Origin: CAZXBB01 sp964638815 | GTDB taxonomy: Bacteria; Planctomycetota; Phycisphaerae; Phycisphaerales; SM1A02 | NCBI GenBank assembly: GCA_964638815.1 | Contig: CAZXBB010000309.1 | Location: 1 to 20,573 of the forward strand | Reading direction: 5' to 3' | Length of the DNA stretch: 20,573 bases | Shown: in pieces, positions 14,385 to 20,573 of the stretch | Layout: every line of letters begins with the position of its first letter | Position numbering within the stretch: position 1 is the stretch's first letter | Notes under the pieces: generated by a model | Told to the model about the DNA's origin: nothing | What the model saw: only the letters and a program-made list of their open reading frames with translations | The model's database searches: none | Translations under genes and position numbers: made by a program

Positions 14385-16235
14385 ATGCGAGGAATGACGC
14401 GTCGCTGGAAGCTCCGGGATTCCGCATCCGCCGACCTCCCGCCCGCCGCTTCCGGCGCCCCCGGCGCCCCCGGCGCCCCCGGATGCCCGCCGCTGCTCAC
14501 GCGCATCCTCCACGCGCGCGGTCTCACCGATGCCGGGGCGATCATGCATTTCTGCGAACCGCGGCTCAGGCGTCTCCACGATCCATCGCAACTGCCCGGG
14601 GTCGATGCGGCCGCCGGGCGTCTCGTCACCGCGGTGCGGAACGACGAGGTGATCGCGATCTACGGCGACTACGACGTGGACGGCATTACCGCGACCGCGG
14701 TGCTCTTCCACGTCATCCGGGCGGTCGCGCCGCGGGCGCGTCTCGTCACCTACGTGCCGCATCGTCTCGACGAGGGCTACGGGCTCAACACCGCCGCGCT
14801 CGAGCAGCTCGCCCGGCAGGGGGCGAACCTGGTCGTCACCGTTGACTGCGGCGTGACCGCCGTCGAGCCGGTCCGCGCGGCCCGGGCGTGCGGCCTCGAC
14901 GTGATCGTGACCGACCACCACACGCTGCCCGCTGAGTGCGGCGCCGGCACGACGCTGCCCGACGCGATCGTCGTGCACCCGCGCGCGCCCGGCAGCCGGT
15001 ATCCCTTCGGCGACCTCTGCGGGGCCGGCGTCGCGTTCAAGCTCGCGTGGCGTTTCGCGACGTGCTGGTGCAACTCCGAGCGCGTGAGCGAGTCGCTCCA
15101 GCGGACGCTGCTGGACCTGCTTCCCCTCGTCGCGCTCGGCACGATCGCCGACGTGGTGCCCCTGCTCGACGAGAATCGCATCCTCACGAGCTTCGGCCTC
15201 CGTCTCCTTCGACAGTCGCCGTTCCCGGGCCTGCAGGCGCTGATCGAGAGCTCCGGTCTCGACGGCGACGACATCGACTCGCACAAGGTCGGCTTCGTGC
15301 TGGCGCCCCGCCTGAACGCGTGCGGACGCATGGGGCACGCGGCCGAGGCCGTGCGCATGCTCACCGACGCGCCCGCGGACGAGGCCCGGGCGATCGCCCG
15401 CCGTCTCGCGGAGGCCAACCGCGTGCGACAGCAGACCGAGCGCGCGATCGTCGAGCAGGCGATGCGCATGGCGGAGGAGGCGGGCATGACGGGCGACGAC
15501 CGCCGCGCGATCGTGCTGGCGGATCCGTCCTGGCATCCGGGCGTCGTCGGCATCGTGTGCTCGCGTCTCGTGGACCGGTTCGGACGCCCGACGGTGCTGC
15601 TCCAGGAAAGCGAAGGACGGTGCCGCGGCTCGGCCCGCAGCATCGAGGGCTACTCGATCTACGAAGGGCTGCTGGCGTGCGCGCAGCACCTCACGACATT
15701 CGGCGGACATGACGCCGCGGCCGGACTCGCGCTCGATGCGAAGAACCTCGACGCGCTGCGTGACGCCCTGACCGCGCACGCCAACGCGGGCATCGCCGTC
15801 GAGCAGCTCACACCGACGCTGTGGATCGACGGCGACGCGGCGCTCACCGAGCTCGACGGGCCGACCGTCCGTCGCGTCCTCGACCTCGCGCCCTTCGGTC
15901 GCGGCAACCCGCGGCCCACGCTGCGGCTGCGCGACGTCGTGCTCACCGAGCCGCCGCGCCCGCTCGGGGGGCACGCGCGGCACCTCGCGTTGCGCGTGCG
16001 GCAGCAGCAGTGCGTCATGCGTCTCGTGTGGTGGGGCGCGGGGCAGCATCTCGACGCGCTGGCCGCCGGCATGACCGTTGACGTCGTCGTGACGCCGACG
16101 ATCAACAACTGGCGGGGACGCTCGACGGTGGAGGGCGAGATCCGGGACGTCATGGTCCGCGAGCGCGCGGGCGCGGCCGCGGGCGCGGCCGCGGGCGCGG
16201 CCCGTACCGTTCCGGCCCCGGCGGCGATCGCCTGA
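14385..16235 (+). CDS. recJ: Single-stranded-DNA-specific exonuclease RecJ
   Basis: RecJ degrades ssDNA 5' to 3' in recombination and mismatch or base-excision repair. The 616-residue product carries the DHH-family motifs in order: YGDYDVDGITAT (about 92-103, motif I), VVTVDCGVT (motif II), VTDHHTLP (motif III, the DHH triad) and LVALGTIADVVPL (motif IV). The C-terminal DHHA1 domain follows, with RGSARSIEGYSIYEGL and TTFGGHDAAAGL. The OB-fold end is present (APFGRGNPRPTLRLRDV). Its length is near the family norm of about 570. Two low-complexity additions are unusual: a GAPGAPGAPG stretch near residue 23-33 and an AGAAAGAAAGAA-rich tail of about 22 residues, both made by short DNA tandem repeats. 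Starts at 14385 and 14394 (MTRRWKLRD) are both possible; neither has a well-spaced ribosome binding site. Confidence 0.95.
   Translation: MRGMTRRWKLRDSASADLPPAASGAPGAPGAPGCPPLLTRILHARGLTDAGAIMHFCEPRLRRLHDPSQLPGVDAAAGRLVTAVRNDEVIAIYGDYDVDGITATAVLFHVIRAVAPRARLVTYVPHRLDEGYGLNTAALEQLARQGANLVVTVDCGVTAVEPVRAARACGLDVIVTDHHTLPAECGAGTTLPDAIVVHPRAPGSRYPFGDLCGAGVAFKLAWRFATCWCNSERVSESLQRTLLDLLPLVALGTIADVVPLLDENRILTSFGLRLLRQSPFPGLQALIESSGLDGDDIDSHKVGFVLAPRLNACGRMGHAAEAVRMLTDAPADEARAIARRLAEANRVRQQTERAIVEQAMRMAEEAGMTGDDRRAIVLADPSWHPGVVGIVCSRLVDRFGRPTVLLQESEGRCRGSARSIEGYSIYEGLLACAQHLTTFGGHDAAAGLALDAKNLDALRDALTAHANAGIAVEQLTPTLWIDGDAALTELDGPTVRRVLDLAPFGRGNPRPTLRLRDVVLTEPPRPLGGHARHLALRVRQQQCVMRLVWWGAGQHLDALAAGMTVDVVVTPTINNWRGRSTVEGEIRDVMVRERAGAAAGAAAGAARTVPAPAAIA
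14452..14482 (+). repeat. Nine-base tandem repeat inside the 5' end of recJ
   Basis: Three exact copies of ccggcgccc, followed by ccgg, encode the Gly-Ala-Pro stretch near the RecJ N-terminus. The unit length is a multiple of three, so copy-number change would keep the frame. Confidence 0.9.
16167..16202 (+). repeat. Twelve-base tandem repeat inside the 3' end of recJ
   Basis: Three exact copies of gcgggcgcggcc encode Ala/Gly repeats in the RecJ tail, beyond the conserved domain. The unit is again a multiple of three. Confidence 0.9.
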
Positions 16236-16278
16236 CTAAGCTTACCGCCCCCGCGTTCGAGCAGAAGAGGACCACCGG

Positions 16279-18630
16279 ATGCTTCTCGAAGCCATAGCCA
16301 TCGCCGCCGCCACGCAGATCGGCGACTTGCCCGACCTCACGCCGTTCACGATGTCGCTGCCGAAGACGACCGGCGAGACGGCCGTGCCCGGGCTCGCGGC
16401 CCCCGTCACGATCGCGCGCGATCCGCTCGGGGTTCCGGAGATCACCGGCGCCACGCTGTTGGACGTCGTGCGGGCGCAGGGATTCGTGCACGGGCAGGAG
16501 CGCTTCTTCCAGATGGACCTCCTGCGCCGGGTCTCCGGCGGCACGCTCGCGGCGCTCCTCGGTGCGCGGGGCGTCGAGAGCGACCGTGAGTTCCGCACGA
16601 TGCGGTGCCGGGCCGTCGCCGACGCCGTGGTCCGGCGCCAGGACGACGACATGCGTCGCCTGCTCGAGGCCTACGCGGACGGGGTCAACGCCGGGCTGGC
16701 GGCACTCGACGCGCCGCCCCCGGAGTACGCGCTCCTCGGCGGCGCGCCGGAGCCGTGGCGCCCGCGCGACACGGTGCTCTCGCAGCTGACCATGTTCGAC
16801 AAGCTGAACTGGAACCGGCACATCGAATACCGGATCCAGGTGATGCGCGAGGCGCTGCCCGACGCGCTCGTTCGCTTCCTGCTGCCCGAGGACACGCGGT
16901 TCGAAAGCCCGCTCCTTCCCGCGCGGACGCCGCCCGGACCCGGTCCGCGGCTCGACATCCCCGGCCCGGATGTCGTTGACCTCCGGAAGCAGACGCGGCG
17001 GCCCGTTCCGGCGGGGATCGTGGACGTCACGCCGATCTCCCTGGGATCGAACAACTGGGCCGTCGCCGGCTCGCGCAGCGCGCACGGCGGCGCGATCGTC
17101 GCCAACGACCCGCATCTCGAGATCACGGCGCCGGGCGTCTGGTACCGCATCGAGCTCGCCTGGGACGGCGGCCGCGCGATGGGCCTCAGCCTGCCCGGCA
17201 GCCCGGGGGTCCTCATCGGCAGCAACACGCACGTCGCCTGGGGACTCACCAACACGCAGGGCGATTTCCAGGACTGGATCATGGTCGTCCGCGATCCCGA
17301 CAATCCGCGCAACTACCTCACGCCCGAGGGCTCCGAGCCCTACCGCCGCGAGATCGAGGTGATCGAGGTGGCGGGCGGAGACCCGGTCCGGCACACGCTG
17401 CGCATGACGCGGTGGGGGCCGATCGCGCAGGTGGACCACGCGGGCAACGGCCTCGTCCTGAAGTGGACGGCGCTCGATCCCGACACGATGAACATGGGCA
17501 TCCTGCGCATGATGCTCGCGACGTCGCTCGAGCAGGCCGTGGACGTCGCGCGAACGTGGTACGGGCCGTCGCAGAACGTCCTCGTCGCCGACGCCGGCGG
17601 CCGCATCGCGTGGGTCGTGTCCGGCTACTTCCCGAAGCGGGTCGGTTTCGACGGCACCGTGCCGGTGTCATGGGCCGAGGCGGGCGTCGGATGGGACGGG
17701 GCGATGGACGAATCGCGCCGGCCCGTGGTCGTCGACCCGCCGGAGGGGATCCTCTATACGGCGAACAACCGAACGGTCGACCTCGAGTGGGCGCGGATGC
17801 TCGGCAACGGCTGGGACATCGGCGCGCGGGCGCGGCGGATCGGTGAGCTGCTCCGCGCGGACGAGAAGCTCGACGAGAGCGACCTGCTCGCGATCCAGCT
17901 CGACACGCGCGTCGAGCTCTTCGACTTCTATCGCGATCTCGCCATCGAGGTGGCGGACGCCGCGCCGGACGATCCCTTGCTGACCGAGGCAAAGCTCGTG
18001 CTCATGACCTGGGACGGAACCGCGGACGTGGACCAGCCCGGCATGCGCATACTCGACGCCTTCCGCGACGTGGTCTACGAGAAGGCGACCACCGCGCTCC
18101 TCGCGCCCTGTCTCGGCGTCGATCCGTTCTTCCGCTACCGCTGGGCGCGCGGCGAGGAGACCGTGCGGCGTCTGCTCGAGGAGCGTCCGGCTCACCTTTG
18201 TCCGCCCGAGTACGAGAGCTGGGAGAGCTTCCTGCGCGACGGACTCACCGCCGTCCTCGGGCGTCTCGTCACCGAGGCGCCCCTGCGGCGTCTCGGCGCC
18301 GGCTGGGGCGTCGCGAACCGGGCGGTGGTGCGGCATCCGCTGGCGGACGCGGCGGGATCGCTCGCGTCGATGCTCGGCATGCCCGTTCTCCCGCTGCCCG
18401 GTCATCCCTACGCGGTGCGCGTCGGGACGTCGCGGTTCGGCGCGAGCTGCCGCATGGTCGTGAGCCCGGGGCGCGAGGACGGGGGATTCCTGCACATCCC
18501 GGCCGGCCAGTCCGGCCACCCGCTGTCGCCGCACTACCGTGACAGCCACGCGTCGTGGATCGAGGGGCGTGCAACGCCGTTCCGGGCGGGCGCGGCGGAG
18601 GAGACGCTGACGCTCGTGCCGCCGAGCTGA
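16279..18630 (+). CDS. Penicillin acylase family (Ntn) amidohydrolase
   Basis: The product has 783 residues, a normal length for a precursor that cuts itself into alpha and beta chains. The likely nucleophile is Ser257 in LGSNNWAV, the G-S-N-x-W motif that becomes the beta-chain N-terminus. Family motifs are present on both sides: RDPLGVPEI and GFVHGQERFFQMDLLRR in the alpha chain, then NDPHLEI, IGSNTHVAWGLTN, YGPSQNVLVAD and LYTANNR in the beta chain. Members hydrolyse penicillins, acyl-homoserine lactones or other amides; the substrate here cannot be read from sequence. Most relatives are periplasmic. The N-terminus MLLEAIAIAAATQ is hydrophobic but lacks the basic residues of a normal signal peptide, so export is uncertain. 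agagga is seven bases before the ATG. The gene follows recJ by 43 bases and converges on the haem/copper protein gene. Confidence 0.92.
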   Translation: MLLEAIAIAAATQIGDLPDLTPFTMSLPKTTGETAVPGLAAPVTIARDPLGVPEITGATLLDVVRAQGFVHGQERFFQMDLLRRVSGGTLAALLGARGVESDREFRTMRCRAVADAVVRRQDDDMRRLLEAYADGVNAGLAALDAPPPEYALLGGAPEPWRPRDTVLSQLTMFDKLNWNRHIEYRIQVMREALPDALVRFLLPEDTRFESPLLPARTPPGPGPRLDIPGPDVVDLRKQTRRPVPAGIVDVTPISLGSNNWAVAGSRSAHGGAIVANDPHLEITAPGVWYRIELAWDGGRAMGLSLPGSPGVLIGSNTHVAWGLTNTQGDFQDWIMVVRDPDNPRNYLTPEGSEPYRREIEVIEVAGGDPVRHTLRMTRWGPIAQVDHAGNGLVLKWTALDPDTMNMGILRMMLATSLEQAVDVARTWYGPSQNVLVADAGGRIAWVVSGYFPKRVGFDGTVPVSWAEAGVGWDGAMDESRRPVVVDPPEGILYTANNRTVDLEWARMLGNGWDIGARARRIGELLRADEKLDESDLLAIQLDTRVELFDFYRDLAIEVADAAPDDPLLTEAKLVLMTWDGTADVDQPGMRILDAFRDVVYEKATTALLAPCLGVDPFFRYRWARGEETVRRLLEERPAHLCPPEYESWESFLRDGLTAVLGRLVTEAPLRRLGAGWGVANRAVVRHPLADAAGSLASMLGMPVLPLPGHPYAVRVGTSRFGASCRMVVSPGREDGGFLHIPAGQSGHPLSPHYRDSHASWIEGRATPFRAGAAEETLTLVPPS

Positions 18631-18639
18631 GCGCGTGGT

Positions 18640-20499
18640 TCACTGCGCCCGGTACGGCTGCCCCTCGAGGTAAAGGTCCCGACGCTGCCGGATACGCAGG
18701 GCGAGGTCCGCGCGCCGGGGCGACGCAACGAGCGCGAGGGCCTCGTTCGCGGTGCGCACCGCGTCCTCGAAGCGGCCGTTGGCGGCGTACGCGGCGGCGA
18801 GCGTGTCGAGGAGCGCGCCGCTGTCCTCGTCGGCCAGCTCGACCGCGCGCCTCGCGTGCTCGAGGGCCTCCGCAGCGCGACCCTCGGCGGGATCAACGAA
18901 GGTGGCCAGCGTCCACGCGAGGTTGTTGTGCGCGAACAGGTTGTCCGGCTCGAGCGAAAGCGCCTTCTCGAAGTGCCCGATCGCCACCTGGACGCGCCCG
19001 AGGCGGCGCTCGATGATCGCGAGGTTCGTGTGCGCCGAGGCGCTCGACGGATCGAGACGCAGCGACTCCTCGAGCTGGAAACGCGCTTTGCGGATCTCCC
19101 CCAGACGCAGGTAGAGCAGGGCGAGCTGCTCGCGCGTCGGAGCGTCATCCGGACTCGCCTCGAGCTTCTCCTCGAGCCGCGCGATGCCGTCGATCGGGAA
19201 CTTGCGCTCGTAGTGGGCGGCGAGCACGCGGCGGTCCACCCAGTCGTTCGGCATCACCTGGAGCAGCAGCGTCCCCATCTCGTCCGTGGACCGGTTGCCG
19301 AACACGACGCGCCGGGGCGGGTCGCTGGGGTTGCGCACGTTGTCGGCGGAGTTGTCGTACGTGTACTTCATCGCGATCACGGTGTCCTTCGGGAGGAAGA
19401 GCGGCTCCGCGAACGTGTACTGGTCCTGCCAGTTGAAGTCCCAGTCCTTGATCCGGATGAGCCACTTCTTCGTGCCGTCGGGCAGCGTCGCCCAGCCCTG
19501 CATGTCCTTGCCGAGGTAGTGCGCGTGCGGATAGACGGACAGCGCGTGCACGTCCACCGGGAGCTGGTACGAATCCTCGACGACGTAGTCGGTCCGGCCG
19601 GGCGCGATGTCGATGTCGAACGATCCCAGCAGCAGGATGAACGGCTCGCGCTCCGGCGGTTCTTCGCTGAAGTGAAGACCGATCCGCGCCCGGATCGTCT
19701 CCGGTCGTCCCGTCGGCAGCAGGTGGAACTGGAAGATCAGGTCCGTCTCCGGCTCGAGCCGCCACGACATGCCCTCCGGGTTCATGGCGGGAACGTGACC
19801 CGGCGTCCACCCGATGAAGTGGCCGCCGGGCGCGACGGAGTCGCCCGTCACCATGCCCTCGTAGCCGACCCCCTCGTCCTGCGCGTCGAGCCGGCGCGAC
19901 GACTGCGTCGGATCCGCCTCGATGATGGCGTGGTGGACGGCCCGCGGGTTGCCCGGATCGAACTCGACGCCGCGGACGTACTTCGTTTCCGTGATCGGCA
20001 CCGGAACGACGATGTCGCGGAACACGTCGGGCCCGTCCGCGACGAGTGTGTACGCCGCCGGCATCTCGACGACGAGGTCCGGCTCGCCGAGCTGCCAGCC
20101 CTCGGCGAACTCGGGACGGGGCGGCAGATCGGATGCGCGCCCCTCGACCGCGCCCTCGCGGGCCCATTGCCGGATCGTGCGGATCTGCTCGTCCGTGAGC
20201 GACCGGTCGCCGGCGAACTCGGCGTATCCCGGCGAGGGCAGCCACGGCGGCATCAGACGCATCCCGGTGATCGCGGCGATCTGACGGGCCCGCTTTCGCG
20301 CGTCTTCGTACGTGAGCAGGCTGAACGGTGCCGACTGGCCGGGGCGGTGGCAGCTCGCGCAGCTCCGGAAGATGATCGGCGCGACGTCGCGGTTGAAGGT
20401 GACTTCGGCCGCGGCACCGGCGGCGAGACCGGCGACCGCGAGCGCGGCGATCGCGGCGAGCGCGTCGGGCATGGGACGGACGGGACGGGTGCGCAGCAT
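18640..20499 (-). CDS. Cytochrome c / copper type II monooxygenase-like / TPR fusion protein
   Basis: The product has 619 residues. A signal peptide (about 1-31) precedes EVTFNRDVAPIIFRSCASCH, a planctomycete-type cytochrome c domain with one CxxCH (47-51) and a probable Met ligand in GMRLMPPW. The middle (about 150-425) resembles the copper type II, ascorbate-dependent monooxygenase fold (PHM-like). Candidate ligands are His189-His190 (AVHHAI), His259 (FQFHLLP) and His325/His327 (YPHAHYLGKDM). About 450-600 contains four TPR units (for example ARFQLEESLRLDPSSASAHT and AIGHFEKALSLEPDNLFAHN). It is probably an exported redox enzyme; the substrate is unknown. The start at 20499 overlaps the previous stop (TGATG), indicating coupling to the redoxin gene. 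An ATG at 20472 would give a shorter signal peptide. Confidence 0.88.
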   Translation of the reverse strand: MLRTRPVRPMPDALAAIAALAVAGLAAGAAAEVTFNRDVAPIIFRSCASCHRPGQSAPFSLLTYEDARKRARQIAAITGMRLMPPWLPSPGYAEFAGDRSLTDEQIRTIRQWAREGAVEGRASDLPPRPEFAEGWQLGEPDLVVEMPAAYTLVADGPDVFRDIVVPVPITETKYVRGVEFDPGNPRAVHHAIIEADPTQSSRRLDAQDEGVGYEGMVTGDSVAPGGHFIGWTPGHVPAMNPEGMSWRLEPETDLIFQFHLLPTGRPETIRARIGLHFSEEPPEREPFILLLGSFDIDIAPGRTDYVVEDSYQLPVDVHALSVYPHAHYLGKDMQGWATLPDGTKKWLIRIKDWDFNWQDQYTFAEPLFLPKDTVIAMKYTYDNSADNVRNPSDPPRRVVFGNRSTDEMGTLLLQVMPNDWVDRRVLAAHYERKFPIDGIARLEEKLEASPDDAPTREQLALLYLRLGEIRKARFQLEESLRLDPSSASAHTNLAIIERRLGRVQVAIGHFEKALSLEPDNLFAHNNLAWTLATFVDPAEGRAAEALEHARRAVELADEDSGALLDTLAAAYAANGRFEDAVRTANEALALVASPRRADLALRIRQRRDLYLEGQPYRAQ

Positions 20500-20573
20500 C
20501 AGAGGTCCACCAGGTAGCAGCCGACGGCCGGGGTCGTCACGAGCTCGTCCGCCTCGCCGTCGAGCACGCGCTC
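20499..20573 (-). CDS. C-terminal end of a probable redoxin/thioredoxin-family protein (partial)
   Basis: The last 24 codons read ERVLDGEADELVTTPAVGCY followed by LVDL and a stop. The L-x-G-(E/K)-x-V...T-x-x-V-G-C ending is typical of the AhpC/TSA-like redoxin proteins found beside c-type-haem/copper monooxygenase genes in planctomycetes. The catalytic part lies beyond the window, so the family call rests on this short tail and on context. Its stop shares one base with the start of the downstream gene. Confidence 0.5.
   Translation of the reverse strand, partial: ERVLDGEADELVTTPAVGCYLVDL

Noticed and set aside
18856..20517. Plus-strand open frame of 553 codons opposite the haem/copper/TPR gene
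   Set aside because: It is antisense to a protein with clear haem, copper-site and TPR motifs; there are no motifs and no ribosome binding site of note.

Overview
The window looks like chromosomal DNA of a planctomycete, most likely from the Phycisphaerae or a related lineage. The DNA is very GC-rich. Three secreted proteins end in the paired dockerin-like tag common in that group (D-x-D-G-x-G-x-V-x-F-x-D-[VI]-L ... W-G-x-C). There is also a lone planctomycete-type pseudopilin and a c-type haem / copper type II monooxygenase / TPR fusion. The taxonomic call is inferred from these gene types; no rRNA is present.

Region 1 (1-4425) is accessory and scarred. A short repeat of at least 90 bp at the left edge recurs at 3641-3785 as a complete 145-bp element with perfect 23-bp terminal inverted repeats. 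Three gene fragments abut the two copies: the 5' end of an NAD-dependent epimerase (16-279), the 3' end of a family-5 uracil-DNA glycosylase (3348-3650, with two further indels), and the 5' end of a GIY-YIG nuclease (3711-3920). The epimerase and nuclease fragments both read into the element and end in nearly the same 24-residue tail at the same stop codon. Between the copies lies an intact gene for a large secreted beta-helix protein with a dockerin-like tag (390-3326). Just beyond the nuclease fragment is the tmRNA gene ssrA (4079-4425), whose tag peptide ATTVLGNNQYALAA can be read directly.

Region 2 (4426-11103) holds envelope and export genes. A hexahaem cytochrome c with a dockerin-like tag (4701-7220) converges on a minus-strand group: a dockerin-tagged secreted protein, a pseudopilin joined to it by an ATGA stop/start overlap, a seven-helix membrane protein and a DUF2784 membrane protein. 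Another small membrane protein of unknown role follows at 10594-11103.

Region 3 (11212-20573) is mostly ordinary cell machinery. It has an ABC-2 exporter (ATPase and permease, GTGA overlap), an adenylate kinase divergent from recJ, a penicillin-acylase-family Ntn hydrolase, and a minus-strand pair: the end of a probable redoxin followed by the haem/copper-monooxygenase/TPR protein, joined by TGATG. Short GC-rich tandem repeats occur upstream of the DUF2784 gene and inside recJ and the permease gene.

The most unusual structure is the small inverted-repeat element and its gene junctions. The two sides of the complete copy carry pieces of different genes, which suggests recombination or deletion between dispersed copies and not just simple insertions.
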